NCBI GenBank assembly: GCA_030686995.1
Contig: CM060698.1
Coordinates: 139,392,606 to 139,456,605 of the forward strand
DNA: 64,000 nt
Source: Artemisia argyi
Taxonomy: Eukaryota > Streptophyta > Magnoliopsida > Asterales > Asteraceae
Direction: 5' to 3'
A program made the translations under genes and the position numbers. This document shows, in pieces, positions 9,852-21,770 of this stretch. How positions within the stretch are numbered: position 1 is the stretch's first letter; every line of letters begins with the position of its first letter. The notes under the pieces are model-generated. The model did not search any database. It was not told the DNA's origin and saw nothing but the letters and a program-made list of their open reading frames with translations.

Positions 9852-11993
9852 TTATGGAAGTTTGGCTGTCAAAATGGTGGTGAAAATTGAAAGGTTTATG
9901 GAAGTAATGATAATATCTCTTTGCCATGAATCCAAAATTTCAGGGTCAATCACTTTCGAGTGAATCATGTTAAAAAACAAACAAAGTTTTGTGATTGTAT
10001 GTCGGACATGCTTTGGTAACAAACCACGAATTGCGATGGGAATCATATGTGCCATTAAAACATGACAATCATGTGACTTCATTCCTTGCAACTTACTGTC
10101 TTTCATGGATACCAAGCTCCTAATGTTCGCTGAATAGCTAGATGGAACCTTAATATCATGTAAGCATTTACAAAATTGGGTCTTTTCTGCTTTCGACATG
10201 GTATAACAAGCTGGTGGCAGGTACGTGCATTTTTTGTCATTCTCAACAGGGGCGAGCTCTAACCGGATTCCCCATGAAACCATATCTTTTCGAGCATTAA
10301 TACCATCTTTAGTTTTTCCGGGAATATTCAACAGTAACCCCATCAAGCTGTCACATACGTTCTTTTCAATGTGCATAACGTCGATACAATGTCGTACTTC
10401 CAAATCCTTCCAATATTCTAACTCCCAAAAAATTGACTTTTTTTTCCACGTTCCTTTTTCAATTTGACGTCCTTTTCCTTTTCCAAACACAGTGTTTAGA
10501 TTAGAAACTCGAGAAAGTGCAGTATCTCCACTAAATCGTGTCCTGACTCGTCCAAACTCTGTATGTCCGTCAAACTCCGAACTCATATAACGATACTCGT
10601 GATTAATTGGAAGCGATCTTCGATGGCCCATGAACACGGTTTTTTTGCAATTGTCTAACCACCTTGAGGATGTCTCATCTTCACAAACCGGGCATGCCTG
10701 TTTACCCTTTGTGCTGTATCCTGACAAATTTCCATATGCCGGAAAATCATTTATGGTGCAAAAAATCATGGCTTGCAGCATAAATTTCTCTTTCTTATAT
10801 GCATCATACATTTCTTCACCCGGTTTCCATAATTTTTTCATATCGTCAATCAGAGGAGACAAATACACGTCAATGTCATTACCAGGTTGTTTTGGACCAG
10901 AAATTAATAATGACATCAAAATGTATTTACGTTTCATGCATAACCACGGTGGAAGATTGTACATACATAAAAGAACCGGCCAAGTACTATAACGACTGCT
11001 CATGTTTCCGAATGGGTTGATTCCGTCAGAACTTAGTCCAAATCGAATATTTCTAATCTCTTTACTGAATTCTGGAAACTTGTTATTAATTTTTCTCCAT
11101 TGAGGGGAGTCTGCCACATGCCTTAATTTCCCGTCGTCTTTACGTTGATCGAAATGCCAACGCAACAATTTGGCCTCTTTTTTGTTTTCAAATAACCGTT
11201 TTAGTCTCGGTATGATTGGAAAATACCACAATAGCTTAGCCGGAGGTCCATTTTTTGTCACATCATCAACAATTTCATTCGGTTCTTTTTTATACCTTGA
11301 TGTTCCGCAAGTAGCACATGCATGCAAGTTTTCATACTTATCACCCCTATACAACATACAATCATTCGGGCATGCGTGTATTCTTTCAATTTCTAGACCC
11401 ATTGGACACATTATTTTTTTAGCTTGGTATGTAGAAATGGGTAACTCATTATTTTCGGGAAGTAGTCTATGTAAAAAATCTAATAGCTTCGTGAAGCTAC
11501 TATCACTCCAACCACTACTTGCTTTTAATTTTAACAACTCCAGAACAGCCGAAAGTATTGAAAAATTCTTACAACCATCATACACCGGTTTCTCTGCTTC
11601 ATCAAACAATTTTTGTAAATCTTCTTGATCAATATCACCACTAGCCTCTAAATCATGCAACATCTCATTTAAATTTTCATGTTTGTCATTAATGTAAGAA
11701 TCATTCTTCTCATTAGCATTTGATACATGACTCGATGTGCTATTATCAACGAGCGATTCCCCATGTTCTGACCAACAAGTATATTTACGGACAAAACCAA
11801 ATTTGAGCAAATGGTATTCAATCGCTTTGATATCGTTATGTGGTACAAAATTTTTACATTGCGAACAAGGACAATAAATCTCAATATCTCCCTTAGCCAC
11901 TCGGTTAGACTCAGCAGCGATAAGAAAACTTTGCACTCCATTTACAAATTCTGGGTCATTAACGTTCATGCCGTACATCCATTTTCGATCCAT
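9852..11993 (-). CDS. CACTA-1 TNP2-type transposase, C-terminally truncated
   Basis: I chose the ATG at 11993 (MDRKWMYGMNVNDPEFV). The open frame extends 17 codons upstream, but a TTTTCAG acceptor-like sequence abuts this ATG. Residues 1-75 form a Transpos_assoc-like domain with CPCSQCKN. The Transposase_21 core follows: CPNDCMLYRGDKYENL, CATCGTSRYKKEP, LLWYFPIIPRLKRLF, SDGINPFGNMSSRYSTWPVL, NLPPWLCMKRKYI, GPKQPGNDIDVYLSPLIDD, CTINDFPAYGNLSGYSTKG, CPVCEDETSS, LDVRH-like RHCIDVMHIEKNVCDSL and MKSHDCHVLMAHMIPIA. After DPEILDSWQRDII the protein leaves the family consensus and stops after about 20 foreign residues. Roughly the last third of a usual TNP2 is lacking. It may retain DNA binding or act as an inhibitor; catalysis is doubtful. 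Confidence 0.85.
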   Translation of the reverse strand: MDRKWMYGMNVNDPEFVNGVQSFLIAAESNRVAKGDIEIYCPCSQCKNFVPHNDIKAIEYHLLKFGFVRKYTCWSEHGESLVDNSTSSHVSNANEKNDSYINDKHENLNEMLHDLEASGDIDQEDLQKLFDEAEKPVYDGCKNFSILSAVLELLKLKASSGWSDSSFTKLLDFLHRLLPENNELPISTYQAKKIMCPMGLEIERIHACPNDCMLYRGDKYENLHACATCGTSRYKKEPNEIVDDVTKNGPPAKLLWYFPIIPRLKRLFENKKEAKLLRWHFDQRKDDGKLRHVADSPQWRKINNKFPEFSKEIRNIRFGLSSDGINPFGNMSSRYSTWPVLLCMYNLPPWLCMKRKYILMSLLISGPKQPGNDIDVYLSPLIDDMKKLWKPGEEMYDAYKKEKFMLQAMIFCTINDFPAYGNLSGYSTKGKQACPVCEDETSSRWLDNCKKTVFMGHRRSLPINHEYRYMSSEFDGHTEFGRVRTRFSGDTALSRVSNLNTVFGKGKGRQIEKGTWKKKSIFWELEYWKDLEVRHCIDVMHIEKNVCDSLMGLLLNIPGKTKDGINARKDMVSWGIRLELAPVENDKKCTYLPPACYTMSKAEKTQFCKCLHDIKVPSSYSANIRSLVSMKDSKLQGMKSHDCHVLMAHMIPIAIRGLLPKHVRHTITKLCLFFNMIHSKVIDPEILDSWQRDIIITSINLSIFTTILTAKLP

Positions 11994-12097
11994 CTGAAAA
12001 TTTAAAACAACATAATAAATCATATGCATGTACGAATGAAACATACATGGTCACATGTGGCACATCCTAACCCACCTTTTGAATATTTTATCTCATA

Positions 12098-12260
12098 TGC
12101 GTATACGTTATAGCGGGTTGACTATTTAGGAAAAAAATCGGCAGCATTTCCCCTCAACTCCCCAAGTAGGTGTATAAAACGCAAACTCGAAGGAGTAAAG
12201 AGAAATGTATACCGATTTTTTTCTTAAATAGTCAACCCGCTATAACGTATACGCATCCTA
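12098..12260 (-). promoter_or_regulatory. Conserved inverted repeat upstream of CACTA-1 tnp2
   Basis: Two arms with core GCGGGTTGACTATTTAGGAA (near 12112-12131) and its complement (near 12222-12242) flank a conserved loop containing CAGCATTTCCCCTCAACTCC. The arms extend to GTATACGTTATAGCGGG. A related, diverged version lies upstream of tnp2 in CACTA-2 (60887-61120), which suggests selection on the element (promoter, leader or RNA structure). Confidence 0.6.
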
Positions 12261-12841
12261 AATGAGACAAAATATTCAAAAGGCAGTCCCAAACGGGGAC
12301 TGCCCGAAATTAATCTCTATTAGATTAGTTTCGGACGGGTATAACTAATTTCATATAAGGATTTATTTATAACATCTAGATGCACACATGTTATACATAC
12401 ACAAATAAACATATTAACTACATACATATATATAAGTTTTAGATCTAACAACATAAAGATAAATAATGTTACAAATAACAAAAAAGTTTATAAACTCACC
12501 TTGTGATCCAAACTTTTCTAAAATGAGTTGAAAGCTCTAATTTGGATACATGATTAAGAAGTTTATACCTATACAAATATCAAAAATATAGTATTAGTTA
12601 AGCATAAAAAGATCAAAAAAATTATAATGAGTAAAAGTAAATAAAAATACAACTATTACCTTTTTGTAGTTATGTGAGTTTTAAGTAAAATTTATTGTGG
12701 TTGTTGATGGAGTGTTTAATGTAATAGTTTTGAAAGATTTGAGTTGAGGATGAGTAAATGTGTGTTATTGAATGAGAGAGTGTGTTGTTGGGAGATATGC
12801 AGCAGGTTTCCGTTGGGGAGACAAAGTGAATTGAATTTTTT

Positions 12842-13060
12842 ATTTGGTGCGGTTTCTACAAAACCGTTTCAAAAAAAATTATTTGGTGCGGTTTTATACA
12901 AACCGCACCAGATAATCATTGTTTGGTGCGGTTTTAAAAATAACCGTACCAAATTACAAAGAAATTTGCCAAAAACATCTTCCTTAGTACGGTTTTAATA
13001 GAAACCGCACCAAATGGATTTTTTGATACGGTTTTCAGTATAACCGTATCTAAGTAGCGT
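12842..13060. repeat. Right subterminal repeat array of CACTA-1
   Basis: At least eight copies of TTTGGTGCGGTTTT-type motifs in both orientations, mirroring the left array. Confidence 0.8.
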
Positions 13061-13089
13061 ACCAAAAAATACTTTGTGTAGTAGTGCTC

Positions 13090-13381
13090 ATGCATTTCAT
13101 GAGCCAAAATTTCTATAATTTGTATAGTTTTAACTTAAACTAAGATGTATATGATAGTATATTAGTATCAAGAGAAATAAATTTGTGGGACTAGATCGAA
13201 ATTTCGTTGTAGATACTTAAAAGCCGAAAGACCTTATGGTCTTTGGCCCAATTTTCCATCCATAGGATTCGTGGTAGGTCTTTTGCTTGAGAATAAAGTA
13301 ATACTAATAAAGCAAAAATGTTTCCATTAAGTTCGGGACTATATATATTTCAACTCTTAGACTTCATTTTATCAATCAAGC
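13090..13381 (+). promoter_or_regulatory. Probable promoter/leader of LecRK copy 2
   Basis: A TATA-like CTATATATATT at 13340-13350 lies about 32-42 bp upstream of the ATG (13382); the leader is short. CACTA-1 ends at 13086, only about 0.3 kb upstream, so native upstream sequence has been displaced. Confidence 0.5.
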
Positions 13382-14894
13382 ATGGCTACTTTTATTTGCT
13401 TTCTGATAATCACAACATGTTGTGCCCCTAAAGTAGCAGCCATGAAGTTTAATCTAGCTCTAATCGGGCTGGATAACCATAACAAAGACATACTAACAGA
13501 TGGTGAGGGAACCTTCATTTCTAAAGAAGGCGTCCAGCTTACCTGCCAGAACCCAACTAGAACCAGTCGAGCAACTTACGTTCATCCGCTCCACCTCTGG
13601 GACGCTGTTTCCGGACAAATGGCTGACTTCACTACTAACTTCTCCTTTGTAATGGATTCCAGAAATGCTAGTGACGGAGTGTCCTTCTTTCTTGGTGAAA
13701 ACACTTCACTTGTCACGACTAGCAGTGGGGCTATGGGGTTGCCTGTGGTGGTGCCTTTTGTTGCCGTCGAATTTGAAAAGTGGTGGAGTAATGTTTCATA
13801 CGGGGACGAGTTGACGATTGTGATGATCCGGTATGATTCTAGATCCCAAAACCTTAGTGTTTCTCACAGAGGCACGATTGTGGCGAACAAAGTTGAGAGA
13901 CATTATAAGGTGGACCTAAGGAGTGTGTTGCCAGAATGGGTTGTTTTCGGGTTCAGTTCATCATCTTGCAATCAGTTTCATAAAACTAGTGTAAGATCGT
14001 GGTCTTTTAACAGCACGGTCTTGCATGATGATACAAGACGGAGAGAGGAGGAGAAGAAAAAAGAAGTGCTTGTGTTCATCCTGGTTGCCTTGCTATTTGT
14101 GACTGTTATAGGTTTGTTTTTCTTCATATTTATAAGAAAAAACCGTAGCATCAGGCCTGTACCACCAGCAGCTAAATCATTGGCACCGCGGGAATTCACA
14201 CTCGAAGAACTGACAAGAGCCACTAATAACTTTGACAGTTGTCAGGTAATTGGGAAGGGAGGTTTTGGTGTGGTTTATAAAGCTACTTTAGCTAATGGTG
14301 AAAAGGTTGCGGTGAAGGAAATTCTACGTGAATCTCCACAAGGTATCAAGACCCATGAAGCCTAAGTACTTGTTGGGGGAGCACGACACAAACATATAGT
14401 TAAGCTTATCGGCTGGTGCAATGAGAGAAACAAAGATCTCCTTGTTTATGAACTCATGGAAAATAAAAGCTTAGATATTCATCTTTTTGACCGGTTGAAG
14501 GACCCCTTACCTTGGGAAACAAGGTATAAAATTGCTCACGGGTTGGCAAAAGCACTGCACTATCTACAAGAAGAATGTGGATACTGCATTTTGCATAGGG
14601 ATATAAAAGCGAGCAATGTCTTGTTAGACTCTAATTTTGAAGCCAAACTCGGTGATTTTGGGTTAGCCAAGCTCACTGATGATGATCAATCAGTGGAAAT
14701 ATCTGATCCGGCCGGTACCATAGGTTACATGCCTCCTGAATGTTTAATTGGCAGGGCTAGCCCAAAATATGATGTATATAGTTTTGGCGTAGTGGCTTTG
14801 GAACTAGCAACAGGAAGAAGCCGTGTCTTTTCTAATGATGGACATGATGTGGAATTGGTAAAGTGGGTTGAAAAGATGTATCAGATGAAGAAAA

Positions 14895-15681
14895 TGTTAG
14901 AATTATACAATCAAAGTACACATATAGCGGAAGCTAGGATCAAGAATAACACATACAAAGATTAACTAAAACATAAATAGGAACGTACCGTATGCAATCT
15001 TGAATTCTTGGATGAACCCTAATTAGGGTTTATATGAATTAGGGATCTATTGATTAACCCCTTACCGTTTTGTTAATCGATCCAAGATCTAAACAAAAGT
15101 ATGTTTACACCACTTGTACACACGTACTATTAACGAATTAAAGTTAATGCTAGTTAAAATTATACACAAAACATTATTTGTTTTAAAAACAAATCGATGA
15201 GTAAACAAAACAAATCACCAAACTAACTTTTGTGATATATTGTTGTTCTCGATTACAGTAACCAAAGAAAGAATAAAACTTATTATCTATACATGCACAT
15301 GCATTGTAAACGCATGCATGTATTTATGCTTTATGTGCCGAAAAGTACCAAGGAGGAAAAAGCAACTGTTGTTAAAGTTTTTGATTTTACGTGTGTACTC
15401 GAGAGTCCAAAATAAAATCCTTGACATTGCTTTTATAGGATACAAAACTTAGGGAACAAGTTTAGGGTTCTCCATTTTTTATCCATGGTCCTTATCTTTG
15501 TATGTTAGTCAATTTTCACCAATTACTAACATTCTTTATTTGTTTTGTGTAATTAATAATTAAATATAACTATTTATATTAAATTATTAAACTTTAATTC
15601 TCATACGTAAAGTGTGCAATCCCGTGGTCTCGAGTTCGATTCTAGACATATACGTATTAATATTTATCCACAACTCTAACA
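14895..15681 (-). repeat. LTR (downstream LTR in element orientation)
   Basis: 787 bp, TG...CA ends, 99% identical to 21771-22561 by eye. Confidence 0.93.
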
Positions 15682-18600
15682 GCTCCCACTTGGATATCTA
15701 TTAATAGTATAATGACATTGGTTAGCGTCTAGCAACACGCCAATGCCCCTAGATCAACTCGAGCTAGGTCTCCTGGAAAAACCTTTAATGATTCATCATT
15801 ATTATTATCCTTTTGTTTCTAATACTACGTTAATAAAGATATGGATCTTAGTCATTCTTTAATTAACAATCCTGTTTCTCGTTGTTTATAATTGAGCAAG
15901 ATTACCAAAACATCTGAACGTATTCCAGATAGACTTTGGGCGTGCGCACGCAAACATCTTGTCAACCCTACGAGGGGCCCAGCAGTATTAAACTTCTGAA
16001 CAAATCAGAAGGAACAAATTCTTTCTTGACTACAAGAATAACCCATGAACTTTGCAACACTTCTGAAAACAACCCTTATAACTCCCTGTTACGGTGAGCG
16101 GTAGATTGCTTCACAAAAATGCACTACATCCATGACTCTTATCTGGTATCTCAAGTCTGAGGATAACAAATTCATGATTTACTTACTGACAAGATCCATA
16201 AAGTAAAATCATGTAGTTGGGATAAGTCCTATATTCAATTCATCGAATATCATGTGAAATTGGTATGTCAACGCATCAATATACTTTCAAGTATATTCTT
16301 AACCAATACTCAGATTTGTCTTAGTTTAATGATATTCCCATATCATTAATTGACAATGGACAATTTAGAATAATATTAGTTATTCACGGATTTTAAACAT
16401 GCAAATATAGGACACAATATATTATTAATGAAAACAAACGTACTAAGTACTTTAATTAATTATAAATAATAATTGTTTAATGTCCTTTATCCAAATACCA
16501 AAATAGATCAATGCATGATTATACTAGTTAATGAATTTTCCTCAAGTAATAACTTGAAGACAATTATGCCTCAAGTAATGACAATCATACTTGTTGACAA
16601 GGCATTATTTCATCTAACTATGATCTATCCGAATTTTAAGAATACTTCTTTCAAGAATTAAAATTCTTGTATGTGTAAATCCAACTATCTTGATATAGCC
16701 ACATAATTTTTCATAAATGGTGTGATATCCTCAATCACCATCTTATGACAATCAAACTTTCAAACCTTTTAAAGTTTAAAGTATTCTAATTCTTTTAATG
16801 TTTAATGCAACTATGCTCTTAGTTGAGCACAACTAGTTCTCATGAAATCCTTCATGACTAGTTATTGAGTGTCATCTCAATTAAACCATCATCATTGTAT
16901 ATTAAACACAATATGCTCTTTAAAATTTCCGTAAACTTAATATCCATAGTGTAATGTTTAAGAGCTATTCCAGTTTGAGGATCATTATTCTAATTTCAAA
17001 CATTTTCCATTAGAATATCTATCACACAAGTTATATAATAACCTTTAATTGGATATCAAATATTGTCTAATCATTTAAGCACTTAAGCATGATACAACAA
17101 TAATACAATGCACATGAAAATCCTTCAGTCAAACTTAGATTTTATTCATGTACTATCTTTACAAATATCTATATCCATTTACTAAATGATATATTATATT
17201 CTATTAGAATCATTTACCGCACATGTTTATTAAATAATAAACTTTTGTTCCAAGGTTGTATGTTTTATTTTCTAAATCTTTCACTTACAGTTTCATTCCA
17301 AACTAAGTCTTAACATTTCACTTATATGGAATGTAACTTCTTATATGTTATACGACATATACGATTTAGTAAATTAAACATAATACTCCCACTAGCTTTC
17401 AGGAATACTTAGAAATTACCTTATTGTAATTATAAACCTAAACATAGATTTAATAATTTATCATAAGAATAATTTCCTGGATGCATGCATTTATCCATTC
17501 ATGGATTATTGCACTATGTACACTTCCAAAGATTTTCTTGAATTCACAAACTCATTTTGATTACTTATCGTCCTCGCTGAAGTAATTATTCAAGAAAGAG
17601 TTTTTGATATTCATTGTCAAATTTCATATTCATATAAATATGACAATTTACCATCTTTGTATCTTTAATGTGCTTAGGAAAGAGTATTCAACCATAGTTA
17701 ATTGCTTAAGTATGATTAATAATCTTGTCATAAGACATGCATTAAGATATGTGTACAATTTTGTCCATATGATTATTTCACAAAGATTTAAACCACTAGG
17801 GTTACATTATCTTTGAATAAACTCATCATCATTCTCTAACTATTAAGAATTAAGATAAACCAAATTTTCTGAATTTGAATATCTTTATGAACAGCATCTA
17901 TAACATTCATATTATGAGTAATTTACCCAATTCATTATTTTGGTAATATTACATCATATAATCGTCAGTATATTTATTAAATATATGAGATATCCAAGTG
18001 GATCTATGAATGATAATTCCATCATCTTGAGGTTTATCATTTACATGTTAGACCTCATCATGATTTTAACTAGTGTAGTTTTAGAAGATTATGTATCTTG
18101 TAAATCTATCTTTTCAAGATAAAATACTCCCACTTGCCTTTAGTATTATATAGAATATAAGTACTTAGCAATTAGAGCAACAATCCAATTTTCTCTTTTA
18201 GGACTTTACAAATACGCATTGATAGCTCTTTGTTAATAACCTTCACATAAGTAACTTAACAAATTTAGAACTTCAATTTTAAGACTTAATGTGATTCATC
18301 ACATTTCATAATTCAATAACGTCTTATTAATCTTCTAGGAGTCTAATTGAGTATATTCAAGTCATACTCAATTTCTAACCTTGATAACTTTTAGAAGAAT
18401 AGAAATCATAGTTATCTTCAATCAAACAATCTAACAAGAGTTTGATTTCCTAACTGAACATACCATCTTTATGTGGTATTTCAATTAGAATTAATATTGT
18501 AAGAAGATCTAACAATATATATAAGATAACCATATTCCTGTTGGCATACCTATTTACCAACTAAATCAACTTAATGGTATAATAGTATTTTCAAGCCAAT

Positions 18601-21600
18601 TGCATGCTTTATAACAAGTACTTATTAATCAAGTCACTTCATGTTTATGTCTTATAAAACATAAACTTGTTATAATCCCACTATTCATTATTAATCATTG
18701 ATCAACTCAATGACTTCTTGTATATGTCTTAATTAATAGACCATAACAAGCTAACGTCTTACTTAATTATAAGTCTTGTAATACTTAGAAGACTTCATAT
18801 TTATAACTATACAATAAAGTATAAACATGTATAATTAAAGTAATCTTTGAACACCATCATTTGGTTTCAATAATATTTTCAAGTTAACACACTACTTCAT
18901 TTATTTATGTCATTCTAAGAATACATAATTATTGAAGTAGTATTATATTACTTCATGCATTTATGTCATTCCAATAATACATAAATATTATAGTTGAAGT
19001 TGTCTTGTTATCATATTGACACATGTTCTAATAGATGTCTAATTTAGAAACTGTAAATTATCCATGTTGGTCTCACGCATACATGGAAAATCACCTTGTT
19101 GTTAATATTTAGTCTGCGTCTCACGTTTACTAAATTTCAACACCAAGTGTTTCTAAGATTAGATGTATTAATCTAATTAGAATTATAATCTCTTACTTGC
19201 AGTTAAGAGAATTCTTTAAATCATATTCTTATGTGTTGTACTTTGCACATAATGAAGATTTCTCCCACTTGTGCATGGTACAACACCATGTACCACATAA
19301 ACAACACGCACGCGTTTGTTAATGTGAATAATATGATTTGTGTCATTAACATAACTTAGTAGATATAGAGTTTACTCAATCAATCAAGGAAACGTACATG
19401 ACTATCCTTGAAAATATTAGTGTCTATATTTGGAAAGTAATTACCTTGAGATATTCAAAAGATAATCTAAGTTACAATCAAGACAGTAAGTCTTGTAACT
19501 CCCACTGAATTAGAGAACATAATAATAATCCCTTATTCATTCATAAGAACACAATACTCCCACTGAATTTGACAACATTGTAAATGTTTCATTAATCAGT
19601 GAAAGAAATAGTGTACTATTTACTTTCCTACATCTTTTAAGAAAACCCATTCAAACAATTATATAGGTTATAAAAGAATGTAATCTACTATATAAATGTG
19701 ATTCATCACATTCCAAATTATTAACTTGAAAAGGCTTGGGCATGCAATTTCTTCCTGTATAGATCTACCATTCCAACAATTGTATGTAGTATCTTTAAAT
19801 GGTCAAATCAAAACAACTAGATAAAATAATCTAATTTGTCTTTTACCATTATGCAGTAATCAGTCTAGCTTCTACTTTAATAACTCATAAGGTGCATATA
19901 CTCTTACTATTAAAGTTTGCTATGAGTTATGTATTTAGAATTTAGACAATTCTATTCATCCTATTATACCTTTCTCATTCATGAAAAGGAATAGGATTTA
20001 AGTCTCACACTTCTCGTAATGGAAAGAAGACTATATTTATTCTTTTTGTAAATATTGACTCTAACCAAAAACCCAACCGGGTGTAGATCAATTAAAAGAA
20101 TAACTTATGTTTACGGTTTTGAGTTGCATTAATACATTTAAAGAATTTTACAAAATTCCTTTTTAGTATTTTCGATAATTTATATTTCCAAGAAAATATA
20201 ATACCCAAGGTTATATTCATATAACCAACTAATTTCTTGAAAATCTAGGATCCAACTTTACATAGATTCCACCATATCAGTTGATCTGCTAGTGGTGAAA
20301 GTATAAAAGATGGTAATCTGTCGAACAATAATTGGCAAACACTTTTCCAATTCCTAGATCATTATGGGATTTACATCAAATTGATTCATCAATTTGTCAT
20401 GTAAGCATGTTTCATCCCATCTCATGCCTTAAGCTCTAGGTCTCACGCATCAACTTAATTAAGTCGTCTAACTTAGAAACTGCAAATTCTCCATGTGTGG
20501 TCTCACGCACACTCGGAAATTTACCTTGTCATTAAAATTTAGCCTGCGTCTCACGTTTACTAAATAATAACTTCAAGTGTTTCTTATAGTTAGATGGCAT
20601 GTAACTTAAATTTTAGGGTATAAATTTTTGATGTGTCAATCAAAAATTATGTACAAAGATGCATGCACTCATCTTTATAACATAAGTTTTCATAAAAACT
20701 TTTTATATCCGATTCGTGAAATTAATACACAAAGTTTTACTTGAGGTTTATGCCAAAACCTTAAGATGACTTTCTACAACATATGATTTTAAAAGTAATT
20801 CGTTTAAGACATATTCAAGATTGTGATAACCAAGGCAGACTCTAAGGCTCTTTTCAAAGCCTTCAAATCACGGTTATGAATATCATCTTAAAAGACTTAA
20901 TTTTAAAAGCATACTTGCACAAAACATCATTCAAGCAAAAGTTTATGGATTCAATCTCAAAATAGTAATAAAGTTTGAATTTTGCTAGTCTCGCCTGGGA
21001 GCTGATTACCGTGCGAATCGGACCACGATTGGCAATAAGACCTTGCAAGATTCTTACTTTATCACTTTAGGGTTTCACAATTATTAGTCCGTATTAATTT
21101 TCTTTATGAAAACAACCCTTTTATTGCTTACAACAAGTCCAACCGAAAAACAATAAAACAAGTATCAAAGAAAATCAAAACAACCAATAATAAATAAGTG
21201 AAACAATTTGCCACATGCAATCCGTATTAGAAAAGGTCCTAATAAAATCAAGTCTAGGTATAATCATGCATGTAATCAACTAAGGCCTTCTCCTCTTAAT
21301 GGAAGAGAGTCACATACATTGACGAATCAATTGCGTAGGCCAAAGCTAATATACACACCACATAGCTTATAAATTGATTTTAATATATATTGGAGTCTTC
21401 CCCAATTTTAGATCTATCTAAAACATGTGATAAATAAAAAAAAACAACAAGATCCATGACTAACATGCATGTTTCGTCACGGATTAAACCTAACAATTAG
21501 CACATAGGTCACAAGATACGCTCACTTAACCGGTTAATGACCTAGGGTTTCTAGTGATTACACATAATCCAAGAAAACCACAAAACCCTAATTAGGGTTT

Positions 21601-21750
21601 CATGGAAAAACGACCCCCCCCCCAAAATTAGGGTTAGGGTTTCGAATTTTTCAAAAAAAATTTAAAAAAGAAAAACCCTAGATCAAAACATGTATCTAAA
21701 ACACTTAAAGATCCGATTTTAATTAAGTTTTAGTAATCAATTACATGTTA
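15682..21750 (-). other. Non-coding interior of the LARD-like element
   Basis: About 6.1 kb of AT-rich sequence with no long ORF on either strand. A repeat of about 125 bp occurs at 19022-19150 and 20457-20585 (shared phrases include GCGTCTCACGTTTACTAAAT). AGTGGGAG (CTCCCACT on +) occurs at 15683, 17386, 18127, 19262, 19499 and 19557, three of them within the longer AATACTCCCACT. Near the primer site the sequence becomes rich in AACCCTAATTAGGG motifs (21570-21640). Confidence 0.75.
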
Positions 21751-21770
21751 TCCATGGCTCGTGATGCCAC

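Larger units (their letters stand above)
2933..13086 (-). mobile_element. CACTA-1: complete CACTA (En/Spm) transposon, 10.15 kb
   Basis: The left terminus begins CACTACTACACAAA at 2933; the right terminus ends TTTGTGTAGTAGTG at 13086. The 3-bp target duplication is CTC (2930-2932 and 13087-13089), the length expected for CACTA. Both ends carry arrays of a subterminal motif of type TTTGGTACGGTTTT / AAAACCGTACCAAA (2958-3170 and 12842-13060), the usual binding platform for the TNPA-type protein. Two genes on the - strand are in the standard order: tnp2 (9852-11993), then a Transposase_24-like/Ulp1 gene (3936-8961). Intact ends and TSD suggest a fairly recent insertion, but tnp2 lacks its C-terminal half, so this copy probably needs transposase in trans. 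Confidence 0.95.

Noticed and set aside
10225..11628. Several + strand ORFs of 73-152 codons
   Set aside because: Antisense shadows of the tnp2 coding region.
15240..15452. 70-codon ORF, identical again at 22120-22332
   Set aside because: Lies in the two LTRs; identity reflects the LTR pair, not a conserved gene.
20863..21048. Residual pol reading frame in the LARD-like element
   Set aside because: 61 codons without any RT, integrase or protease motif.
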